In this document: positions 1 to 5,593 of the stretch, one piece after another | Position numbering within the stretch: position 1 is the stretch's first letter | Layout: each line of letters begins with the position of its first letter | Notes under the pieces: model-generated | The model's database searches: none | What the model saw: the letters and a program-made list of their open reading frames with translations, nothing else | Told to the model about the DNA's origin: nothing | Source: JBBRYB01 sp038238115 | GTDB taxonomy: Bacteria; Actinomycetota; Actinomycetes; Propionibacteriales; Nocardioidaceae | Assembly: GCA_038238115.1 (NCBI GenBank) | Contig: JBBRYB010000106.1 | Location: 1-8,214, forward strand | Direction of reading: 5' to 3' | DNA: 8,214 bases | Program-made: the position numbers and the translations under genes

Positions 1-1148
1 CCCGCCGCGGCGGCGCCGGCGGTCCGGGCCCAGGCGTAGCCAGGACGAGGCGCCAGGTACGTGTGCAGGTCGGGCCCCACGAGCCCGGCTAAGGCGGGGC
101 TGTAGAAGAGCGAGGCGACCGCGCCGAGCTCGTCGGGTGCTGCGGTTTCCTCGACCTCCCGCAGACCCGTGCTCAGGCAGAGCCCGTACCCGACGCCGAG
201 CAGCGCGGCGGCGAGGGCGGCGGTGACGAGTCCGGGTCGGGCCGTGGCGTACGCCGAGGCCAGGTAGGCGAGCACGACCACGGCCAGGCTCGCCGCCGCG
301 GCGACGCGCCCGTCGCCCTGACGCGCCGTGGTGGCGGCATGCACCCTGCGACCGGCCGACTGCACGCCGTACCCGGCCGCCAGGGCGAGAGCGGCGAGTA
401 GGCCGGGGACGGCCACCTGCAGTCCCGAGACGGTGCCGATGCCGTGAGCCGGAAGCGTCGTGAACGCCACGGTCACGCTCCCGAACACCCACGGAGCGAG
501 GGGCATCGTAATGCCGCGGAACCGGGCGGTGCGGACCGAGTCCGGCAACAGCGGGGCCCTCGTCCCAGCCTCCCGGGTCCGGGCCCGGGTGCGGGTTTCC
601 GGGGCCCGGGGAAGCAGCGCGAGCGCCAGCACGGTGAGCGCCAGGTGGACCAAGTAGGGCAGCAGGACAGGCTCCGGCGCCCACTGCGCTAAGAGACCTG
701 CGACCAGCGGACCGACTCCGAACCCGGCGGTCAGGGCCACACCCGCTCGACGGGCCGCCACCCCGGGCCCGGACCCGTCGGACAGCTCCTTGAGCCAGGC
801 GGTGCCGATGGTGAACACGGTGCCCGACACCACACCGGTGAGCAGTCGGCCGGCGTAGAGCCACCCCACGCCCCACTGGCCGCCGGCCAGCACGGCCGTG
901 GCCAGCAGCGAGAGCGCAGCGAAGGCGATCATCAGACTGCGCCGGCCGAACCGGTCACTGGCCCGTCCGCCCACCAGCAGTCCGGGGACGAGCCCCAGCG
1001 CGTAGACGCCGAAGACCGCAGTGGCCTGGGTGTCGGAGAGCCCGAGGGTGCGCCGGTAGACGGCGAGCAGCGGGACGAACTGGTTCGCCCCATAGCCCAC
1101 GGTGAACATGGTCAGCGCGGGCCAGCGCCACGGCCCGGCGGAGGGCAT
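1..1148 (-). CDS. MFS transporter, C-terminus beyond the left edge
   Basis: Inner-membrane secondary transporter of the major facilitator superfamily, probably a proton-coupled exporter. Translating the minus strand from the ATG at 1148 gives about 382 codons with no stop, and the frame is still open at base 1. Seen: hydrophobic segments at about residues 10-30, 43-60, 72-90, 97-118, 137-155, 163-180, 217-232, 241-262, 283-302 and 308-325. The MFS motif A, GGRASDRFGRR, lies at 60-70 between helices 2 and 3. A motif-C-like GFGVGPLVAG at 142-151 is typical of drug/proton antiporters. An Arg-rich loop at 181-213 separates the two halves. Families of this kind are about 400 residues, so little is missing. 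The start overlaps the SDR stop (TGATG), so translation is probably coupled. The segment after residue 350 is unusually polar for helix 11. There are two TTA leucine codons, at residues 153 and 353. Substrate unknown. Confidence 0.85.
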   Translation of the reverse strand, partial: MPSAGPWRWPALTMFTVGYGANQFVPLLAVYRRTLGLSDTQATAVFGVYALGLVPGLLVGGRASDRFGRRSLMIAFAALSLLATAVLAGGQWGVGWLYAGRLLTGVVSGTVFTIGTAWLKELSDGSGPGVAARRAGVALTAGFGVGPLVAGLLAQWAPEPVLLPYLVHLALTVLALALLPRAPETRTRARTREAGTRAPLLPDSVRTARFRGITMPLAPWVFGSVTVAFTTLPAHGIGTVSGLQVAVPGLLAALALAAGYGVQSAGRRVHAATTARQGDGRVAAAASLAVVVLAYLASAYATARPGLVTAALAAALLGVGYGLCLSTGLREVEETAAPDELGAVASLFYSPALAGLVGPDLHTYLAPRPGYAWARTAGAAAA

Positions 1149-1954
1149 CAGATGCTGGAGTGTGCTTCGACGGCCTTCTCCAGCAGGGCCTTGCGCTCGG
1201 CGAGCATCCGGTCCACCGACGCCGGGTCCTCGCGGTTCGTCGCGATCATGTCGCGGCGCCGCTGGCCGCCCCGCACGACGGTGAGGCTGCCGTCCAGGAT
1301 GGCTTCGACGGTGGCGTCCGCGACCGCCTCGGGGGGCTCGTACTCGAAGCCCTCCGCGGCGCCGGCCTTCGAGGTCCCCATCATCGGGGTGCTGGTCGCC
1401 CCGGGGTAGACGGTCAGGACGTGCACACCCTCGCCGTACAGCTCACGACGCAGCGCCTCCCCGAAGTGCGCGATCCCGGCCTTGGTCGCCGCGTAGGTCG
1501 CGTAGAACGGCATCGCGATCAGCCCAATTCCCGAGGAGATGTTGATCACCAGTCCGCGGTCGGACTCCCGCAGGCTGGGCAGGGCCGCGCGGGTGAGCAG
1601 GATCGGCGCCGTCAGGTTGAGCGCGACCTGGGCCACGACCTCGGACTCCTCGATGGCCTCGAGCCGGCCGGCGCGGACGTTGCCCGCGTTGTTGACCAGG
1701 ACGTCGATCCCACCGAACTCGGCCCTAGCCGAGGCCACCACCGTCTCCGGCGCGCCCGGTTCGGTGAGGTCAACGGTCACCACGTGGGCCCGGGCGCCCT
1801 GCTGTCGGACACGGTCCGCGAGCTCGTCGAGGGGCTGCTGACGGCGGCCCACGAGCGTGAGCCGAGGTGTGTGCTCGGCGATACGCAGCGCGAGGGCCTG
1901 CCCGATGCCGCTTCCGGCTCCTGTGATCAGGATCGAGGCGTTCTTCAGGTCCAT
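1148..1954 (-). CDS. Short-chain dehydrogenase/reductase (SDR)
   Basis: Cytosolic NAD(P)(H)-dependent oxidoreductase of the classical SDR family, 268 residues, a full-length size for the family. Seen: the cofactor motif TGAGSGIG at 11-18; Arg37-Arg38 after the second beta strand, which favours NADP(H); Asp62 in VDL; NNAG at 88-91; Asn113; Ser141; and the catalytic YAATK (Tyr154, Lys158), with Ser141 thirteen residues before the Tyr as usual. PG follows at 184-185. A longer frame to 2023 exists, but the ATG at 1954 is preferred: a GAAGGAGAA ribosome-binding site sits just upstream and the Rossmann fold starts right after it. It overlaps the MFS gene by one base (TGATG), so the two form an operon. 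A role in modifying a compound exported by the transporter is only a guess; the substrate cannot be read from sequence. Confidence 0.92.
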   Translation of the reverse strand: MDLKNASILITGAGSGIGQALALRIAEHTPRLTLVGRRQQPLDELADRVRQQGARAHVVTVDLTEPGAPETVVASARAEFGGIDVLVNNAGNVRAGRLEAIEESEVVAQVALNLTAPILLTRAALPSLRESDRGLVINISSGIGLIAMPFYATYAATKAGIAHFGEALRRELYGEGVHVLTVYPGATSTPMMGTSKAGAAEGFEYEPPEAVADATVEAILDGSLTVVRGGQRRRDMIATNREDPASVDRMLAERKALLEKAVEAHSSI

Positions 1955-1956
1955 GA

Positions 1957-1965
1957 GTTCTCCTT
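1957..1965 (-). promoter_or_regulatory. Ribosome-binding site of the SDR gene
   Basis: Read on the minus strand the sequence is GAAGGAGAA followed by CTC-ATG or similar close spacing. It is a strong match to the anti-16S sequence and decides the start at 1954 over the longer in-frame start at 2023, which has no comparable site. Confidence 0.8.
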
Positions 1966-2083
1966 CGAGGGATGGGCAAACGGCGACCGCGACCGCCGGC
2001 TGACCGCCCGTGTGTCGGACCACCTCAGGAATGGGGGGCAGTCACACGTCCCGGCCGCCGAAAGCGCTGGTCGGGGAGGGCTG

Positions 2084-2141
2084 AGCGTCACGTCGAAGCA
2101 CTCACCGTCCCAAGCGTCACGTCGAAGCACTCACCGTCCCA
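2084..2141. repeat. Two perfect tandem copies of a 29-bp unit
   Basis: Bases 2084-2112 and 2113-2141 are identical 29-bp units, each starting AGCGTCACGTCGAAGC and ending CACCGTCCCA on the plus strand. They lie 130-190 bp upstream of the SDR start, in the leader or promoter zone of the SDR-MFS operon. They could be paired operator sites for a regulator of that operon, or just a recent slippage duplication. No strong internal dyad and no convincing -35/-10 pair was found around them. No further copy was seen in the window. Confidence 0.85.
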
Positions 2142-2456
2142 ACGTGTGATCATGCTGCTCATATTCCTCACGCATTGATCTCGGTCTTCGATCTACGCCG
2201 AGCGCTTGGCGGCATCTGCCGCCTGGCCGCTCCAGCGACGAGGCAACGGCGGACGACATCGGTGCGTAGGTGTTCCGAGCGCACTGCGTCGACCGGAATC
2301 ACGTCTGCGTACGCCAAGGCGAGTGGTTGTCCCTGTCGCGGCGAAGGTCGTGACCAGCGATGAAGTCAGCGCGGTCGGTACGCCCGATGCGCCCCGGAGG
2401 CAGGGTCGGCTGGGGTAGAAGGTCAGGTGAGCGCCAGCCAGGACTGTCGTCGCGGC
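2142..2456. other. Stretch with no recognised gene
   Basis: All six frames were read. The open frames present are Arg/Ser-rich translations typical of non-coding high-GC DNA, and none shows a recognisable domain or a ribosome-binding site. The only structure noticed is a short hairpin, GGCGG-CATCTG-CCGCC, at 2208-2223. With the tandem repeats to its left and a methyltransferase remnant to its right, it probably contains the promoter region for one or both sides, or further eroded gene remains. Confidence 0.5.
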
Positions 2457-2640
2457 ATGTCCGCGGCTGCTCACCGCCCCGAAGATGCCGAGTCGCGCAG
2501 CTACTGCTGGGAGGGAGTGCACGACAGCAAGAACACCGACGGCGTCTCGTGGTGGCAGTCGCTACCCGAGGTGTCCCTCGGTCTGGTCGACGAGACGGAG
2601 TAAGCACAGGGAGCCGATCATCGACGTCGGTGCGGGTTGT
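2457..2640 (+). pseudogene. N-terminal remnant of a class I SAM-dependent methyltransferase, frameshifted
   Basis: An ATG at 2457 opens a 48-codon frame ending in TAA at 2601. Its sequence carries CWEGVHDSKNTDGVSWWQ and then PEVSLGLVDE, which resembles the opening of class I methyltransferases of the W-D-x-x-Y...EVSWFQ...SLxLI type. In the next frame, immediately after, bases 2611-2637 encode EPIIDVGAG, a good match to methyltransferase motif I (the SAM-binding glycine loop), at the expected distance. I read this as one gene with a single-base frameshift between about 2590 and 2610. The similarity stops right after motif I, where the sequence passes into the ribosome-binding site of the zinc-finger gene. 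The remaining catalytic domain (roughly 140 residues or more) is absent. The fragment cannot make an active enzyme. The family call is from pattern memory only. Confidence 0.55.
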
Positions 2641-2644
2641 ATCC

Positions 2645-2650
2645 AGGAGG
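2645..2650 (+). promoter_or_regulatory. Ribosome-binding site of the zf-HC2 gene
   Basis: AGGAGG lies five bases before the ATG at 2656. This perfect site selects 2656 as the start, even though the same frame is open upstream through the methyltransferase motif I remnant. Confidence 0.85.
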
Positions 2651-2655
2651 ACCCG

Positions 2656-2895
2656 ATGATCTCGATCATCAAGACCATGCTGACCTGCCACTGGTCCGCT
2701 GGGCGTGTGCAGCGGGACCTGGACGCGGATCCGTCCGCGCCACTCACTCCGGACGAGGTCGAACGGCTCGAAGGACACCTGGCGATGTGTGAGAAGTGCG
2801 CGGAGGTGTACGCCGACCACCGGCTGCTCCGGCGCCGGTTTGCCCGGTGGTCGCAAGCCGGCCTTCCCGATCCGGCGATGGTGGCCAGGGTGTGA
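2656..2895 (+). CDS. Small zinc-finger (zf-HC2 / anti-sigma-like) protein, probably shortened by a nonsense mutation
   Basis: A 79-residue protein with the ZAS-type zinc signature His41-x3-Cys45-x2-Cys48 (HLAMCEKC), preceded by Cys11-His12 that may complete the site. This is the fold of zinc-binding anti-sigma factors such as RsrA and ChrR. There is no membrane segment, so it would be cytosolic, and no sigma-factor gene is visible beside it. The frame is blocked by TGA at 2893-2895. Reading through it gives LAAHRVIAEDGV and a stop at 2932-2934 that overlaps the flavoprotein GTG at 2931 as GTGA, the classic coupled arrangement. This suggests the ancestral gene was 92 residues and that a CGA (Arg) codon mutated to TGA. 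The zinc motif is intact, so the short product may still fold. A regulatory role is inferred from the family. Confidence 0.75.
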   Translation: MISIIKTMLTCHWSAGRVQRDLDADPSAPLTPDEVERLEGHLAMCEKCAEVYADHRLLRRRFARWSQAGLPDPAMVARV

Positions 2896-2930
2896 CTGGC
2901 GGCGCACAGGGTCATCGCCGAGGACGGGGT

Positions 2931-3517
2931 GTGACGGGCCGCTTGACCACGACCCCGTCGTCTCGGCCCGTCTGGGACCTGGTCGTCGTCGGGGGCGGGA
3001 CAGCCGGCATCGTCACAGCCAAGACCGCCGTCGCCCTCGGAGCCCGGGTGATCATGGTCGAACGCGATCGACCTGGTGGTGACTGCCTGTGGACCGGTTG
3101 TGTGCCGAGTAAGACGTTGCTGAGTTTTGCCCATGCCGCGGCAGACGCGCTGGCGGCCGCCAGGTTCGGCATCCACGCTGATCAGGTGCACGTCGACTTC
3201 ACGGAGGTGATGGCCAGGGTGTACGCGGCGATCGCATCCGTCGAACTCGCCGACTCCCCCGAGACGCTGCGTGCTGCCGGCGTGCACGTTCTCCGCGGTA
3301 CGGCGGAGTTCACTGGCCGGCAGTCGGTTTGTGTCGACGGGGACGAGATCCGGTGTCGCCAAGGCCTGGTGGCGACGGGTGCCTCGCCCCTGGTGCCGCC
3401 AATCCCGGGACTCGTCGACGTCTCGCCGCTGACCAGCGAGACCGTCTGGGACCTCGAGAAGCTTCCCGGACGGCTCGTCGTCGTCGGAGGTGGAAGCGTG
3501 GGCTGCGAGCTTGTGCA
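2931..3517 (+). pseudogene. Mercuric-reductase/lipoamide-dehydrogenase-like flavoprotein, C-terminal half deleted
   Basis: Class I pyridine nucleotide-disulfide oxidoreductase: FAD-bound, passing electrons from NAD(P)H to a redox disulfide. Start GTG 2931 has GAGGA at 2920-2924. Seen: FAD-binding GGGTAG at 21-26; acidic end of the second strand at Glu44; redox pair Cys52/Cys57 in GGDCLWTGCVPSK (49-61); ATG at 148-150; NAD-binding GGGSVGCE at 186-193. Family identity stops at residue 196 (GCELVQ), where members continue with a helix, the rest of the NAD domain and a dimerisation domain, roughly 250 more residues. The frame then reads antisense through another gene for 36 Arg-rich residues to TGA at 3627-3629. 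The redox centre is present, but the missing interface domain supplies the partner active-site residues, so activity is unlikely. Mercury as substrate is not supported: no mer genes or MerA-specific C-terminal Cys pair are seen. Confidence 0.85.
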
Positions 3518-4113
3518 GCGGCCCAGCTCAGCAGCGACGAGACGGACTCGACGTCGGACCCGGTCAGCTGGTGACTGTCGTAGACCAGGGCCGTGTCGGC
3601 CTCCTGCCACGGCGCCGCACAGCCTCTGACAGGGGTGTCGAAGTCGTTGGTTGACAGCGGGGCGGGTGAAGTCGACGAGGCGGGAGTTCGGTAGGCCGCG
3701 TACCCAGCCGCATGACCAGAGGTCGGCCTGGACTCCGGTGGCGAAATTCTCGCCGTTGATCCAGATCGCGTCGACCGAACCACCGCTGCTGCGACCGGCC
3801 TGCTTCTCACCCAGCACCTTGTTCACCGCGTCCGCGGTGTCGGTCACCGGCACCTGGTTGAGAGTGACACCGAGCTCCGCGAGGCGATCGGCGACGTAGC
3901 CCGTGACGAACCCGTTGAGCGTGTCGTCCCCTCCGTACATGTACCAGTTGACTGTCTGTCCGTCGGCCTGCGCGAGCACGGAGTCCCAGTCGCCGGAGTC
4001 GAGTCGCTGCTCGGCGCTGGTGGACGACTGCGACGTGCAGGCAGTCACCATGAGTGCCGCGGTGGTGAGCACGACGGCCGAAAGCCGTCGGCGCTCGGTC
4101 GAAGACTTGACAT
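3518..4113 (-). pseudogene. ynjB: YnjB-type ABC transporter substrate-binding lipoprotein, truncated and frameshifted
   Basis: Periplasmic or surface lipoprotein of the YnjB family, substrate unassigned. Seen on the minus strand: a basic stretch (STERRR), a hydrophobic segment ending in the lipobox VTAC, then family blocks TVNWYMYGGDD, DAVNKVLGEKQAG, SVDAIWINGENFATGVQADL and LPNSRLVDF. At about 3646-3655 (GTCAACCAAC) the frame changes by one base, and the match continues in the other frame as NDFDTPVRGCAAPW, ALVYDS and SLLSWAAAQ. It then ends at about 3518, joined to the flavoprotein; roughly half of the usual 380-400 residues are missing. The start is also suspicious: the ATG at 4113, coupled to the upstream stop as TGATG, is out of frame with the signal peptide by one base. 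The only in-frame alternative nearby is a GTG at 4156 overlapping the upstream gene. So there are at least two lesions, perhaps three. The ynjC/ynjD permease and ATPase are not in the window. Confidence 0.82.
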
Positions 4114-4757
4114 CAACGCTCCTGCAGCTCGTGGGGGTTCTCGAGCGCGACGTCACCGGGTCGGCGAAGGAGGTGCACACCCATCGCGACGCGCTGGACG
4201 GCAGTGATCGCGACTAGCACGCTGAAGGCCCATGCGATCGTGGCCGCGTGGTCAGGGAGGAGGCAGAACAAGACGTAGACGATCACGGTCTCGGTGCCCT
4301 CGGCCAGCCCCCCGACGAAGCGGAGTGACCGTCCGTCGTCCCAGCGGCGCGACCCTTCCTTCACCAGGCTCGACAAGGCGAGGAACGCCGTGCCCGACAG
4401 GTAGTAGCTGGTCAGCAGGACCAGACAGGCCACCTGGGCCTCAGGCCGAGCAAGGGCGACCCCGACGATGAAGCCGGCGTAGATGCTGAAGTCGGCGACG
4501 AGGTCGAGGAAGCCACCGAGCTCGGTCTGCCCTCGTCGACGCGCCACCGGCCCGTCGAGACCGTCGAGCACGCGGTTGAGGATCCACAGCCCTAGCGCCG
4601 TGCTCCATGAGCCGCTGGCGGCCGCGACACACGCCGTCACGCCGGCCATCCAGCCGCCGACGGTCAACGCCAGCGGGGGGACACCCGCGTCGGACAGCTT
4701 CGCTCCGACCGACTCGAGTCCGGGCGCGAGCATGCGGCGTACGCGTGCGTCAAGCAT
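4113..4757 (-). CDS. CDP-alcohol phosphatidyltransferase family membrane protein (YnjF-like)
   Basis: Integral membrane enzyme transferring a phospho-alcohol from a CDP-linked donor, 214 residues, the normal length. Seen: Asp65-x2-Asp68-Gly-x2-Ala-Arg73, then Gly81-x3-Asp85-x3-Asp89, the metal-binding CDP-alcohol signature; the spacer from Arg73 to Gly81 is seven residues, one shorter than the commonest form. Hydrophobic segments at about 30-62, 92-103, 107-130, 156-168 and 174-195 fit a six-helix fold. In E. coli, ynjF of this family is part of the ynj cluster with ynjB, and here it directly precedes a ynjB-type gene with a TGATG overlap, which supports a YnjF-like role. Acceptor alcohol unknown. 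The gene is intact, but only 43 bp separates its start from the insertion sequence, so its native promoter has probably been displaced. The start ATG 4757 has only a weak upstream GAGGG. Confidence 0.88.
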   Translation of the reverse strand: MLDARVRRMLAPGLESVGAKLSDAGVPPLALTVGGWMAGVTACVAAASGSWSTALGLWILNRVLDGLDGPVARRRGQTELGGFLDLVADFSIYAGFIVGVALARPEAQVACLVLLTSYYLSGTAFLALSSLVKEGSRRWDDGRSLRFVGGLAEGTETVIVYVLFCLLPDHAATIAWAFSVLVAITAVQRVAMGVHLLRRPGDVALENPHELQER

Positions 4758-4800
4758 CGGCGCGCGCCCTCGTGCGGGTTGCTGGTCTGCCGGTCTTGAC

Positions 4801-4822
4801 GGCTCTGTTGCGTTAGTCGATC
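4801..4822 (+). repeat. Left terminal inverted repeat of the IS6-family element
   Basis: Begins GGCTCTGTTGCGTTAG. It matches the reverse complement of 5572-5593 at 19 of 22 positions (differences at positions 4, 15 and 17). It marks the boundary with the YnjF-like gene leader. Confidence 0.85.
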
Positions 4823-4855
4823 AGTCGGCATGGTTGAACCGCTGCGGCGGGGGGA

Positions 4856-5548
4856 TCAGATGGCGAGCGCGAGCTCTTCGAACGCCGCCGGCAGCCGGTG
4901 ATGAACCGGTGCGTGGGTCGCGATGTCGTAGTGGCCGCGTCTGATGTTCTGGACGAAGGCGTGGCCGGTCGCAAGGATCCGTGCTGATCGGAAGGTCTTG
5001 AGACCGCGCATGGGTCGGAGCCTGGCTTTGAGCCGACCGTGGTCGGCTTCGACTCTGTTGTTGGCGTACTGCTCGGTGTCGTGCAGGGCGGTCGGGACGA
5101 GCTCGTCCAGGGCCCGTGAGTACGCTGGTGCCCGGTCCGTGGTCACCTCCACCGGCACCTTCCCGGTGGCGAGTGCCCGGCGGAAGAACGTCCTCGCGGC
5201 GGTCAGATCTCGTCTGGTCGACAGCCGCACGTCGATGACCTGCCCGTACTGGTCGATCGCCCGGTACAGGTATGTCCATCGGCCGTTGACCTTGACGTAG
5301 GTCTCGTCGACGAACCACCGATCACCCGGCACCTGACGACATGTGCGTGCCGCTTCGACGAACTCCGGTGTGAACCGTTGGACCCACCGGTAGATCGTGA
5401 CGTGATCGACGTCCACTCCCCGCTCGGCAAGCAACTCCTCGACATCTCGGTAGGACAGGCCGTACCGCAGGTACCACCGCACCGCCAGCGAGATCACCTC
5501 CCGAGGGAACCGGAAACCAGCGAACGCGGAAGCCGACGAGGATGTCAT
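4856..5548 (-). CDS. IS6-family DDE transposase
   Basis: Transposase of 230 residues, full length for the family. Seen: N-terminal helix-turn-helix region with RYGLSYRDVEELLAERG (28-44) and TIYRWVQRF (51-59); catalytic Asp81 in FVDETYVKVNG; Asp138 in TTDRAPAY; and Glu167 in NNRVEADHGRLK with Lys174. RPMRGLKTF follows at 178-186. The Asp138-Glu167 spacing is short compared with IS26, as in the shorter IS6 relatives. The ATG at 5548 is chosen because it lies inside the inverted repeats. A longer open frame to 5647 would start outside the element, in the egtD remnant, and is rejected. All catalytic residues are present, so it may be active. The C-terminus, LALAI, ends 55 bp inside the left end. 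Confidence 0.93.
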   Translation of the reverse strand: MTSSSASAFAGFRFPREVISLAVRWYLRYGLSYRDVEELLAERGVDVDHVTIYRWVQRFTPEFVEAARTCRQVPGDRWFVDETYVKVNGRWTYLYRAIDQYGQVIDVRLSTRRDLTAARTFFRRALATGKVPVEVTTDRAPAYSRALDELVPTALHDTEQYANNRVEADHGRLKARLRPMRGLKTFRSARILATGHAFVQNIRRGHYDIATHAPVHHRLPAAFEELALAI

Positions 5549-5571
5549 GGCACCAGTCTCGTGCCAGGCCC

Positions 5572-5593
5572 GATCGCCCAACGCAACAGTGCC
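5572..5593 (-). repeat. Right terminal inverted repeat of the IS6-family element
   Basis: Read outward-in on the minus strand it begins GGCACTGTTGCGTTGG and pairs with 4801-4822 at 19 of 22 positions. It marks the exact breakpoint in egtD. Confidence 0.85.

Larger units (their letters stand above)
4801..5593 (-). mobile_element. IS6-family insertion sequence, complete
   Basis: A 793-bp element bounded by terminal inverted repeats and encoding one DDE transposase. The outer ends begin GGCTCTGTTGCG (left) and GGCACTGTTGCG (right), the type of end known for IS6-family elements such as IS6100 (GGCTCTGTTGCAAA). Length fits the family (about 790-880 bp). The flanking 8 bp are GTCTTGAC on the left and CCTCGACG on the right, so there is no 8-bp target duplication. 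The left end abuts the leader of the CDP-alcohol phosphatidyltransferase, and the right end abuts mid-egtD. IS6 elements transpose replicatively and cause adjacent deletions and cointegrates, which explains both the missing duplication and the hybrid junctions. Confidence 0.88.

Noticed and set aside
1150..1175. Third copy of the 29-bp repeat near the SDR 3' end
   Set aside because: Only about 10 bases (GTCGAAGCAC, minus strand) match, and they are codons of the SDR C-terminus. Chance is likely in this base composition.
1160..2149. Long plus-strand open frame of 329 codons opposite the SDR gene
   Set aside because: It is the antisense shadow of the SDR coding strand: Arg/Gly-rich, no domain, no ribosome-binding site. 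The SDR frame carries every family motif.
2208..2223. Hairpin as a terminator or recombination site
   Set aside because: Five-base stem with no T-tract and no integrase or attachment-site context; such hairpins are common by chance at this G+C content.
2893..2895. TGA as a selenocysteine codon in the zf-HC2 gene
   Set aside because: No stem-loop or selenocysteine machinery was recognised, and the position is not a Cys in the expected zinc motif. A nonsense mutation is simpler.
2299..3362. Minus-strand open frames of 202 and 266 codons opposite the zinc-finger and flavoprotein genes
   Set aside because: Their composition (His/Arg/Pro/Asp-rich, no motifs) is that of antisense high-GC DNA, while the plus strand shows HxxxCxxC, GGGTAG and CLWTGC motifs.
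2931..3517. A mercury-resistance operon (merA)
   Set aside because: No MerR, MerT, MerP or MerB was seen, the MerA-specific end of the protein is missing, and CxxxxC redox motifs are shared by the whole disulfide reductase family.
3518..3629. A novel C-terminal domain on the flavoprotein
   Set aside because: The last 36 residues of the frame are the reverse complement of ynjB coding sequence, so they are a readthrough tail and not a domain.
4796..4825. TTGACG at the IS left end as a -35 promoter box
   Set aside because: It points into the IS, antisense to the transposase, and no -10-like hexamer occurs at 16-19 bp spacing.
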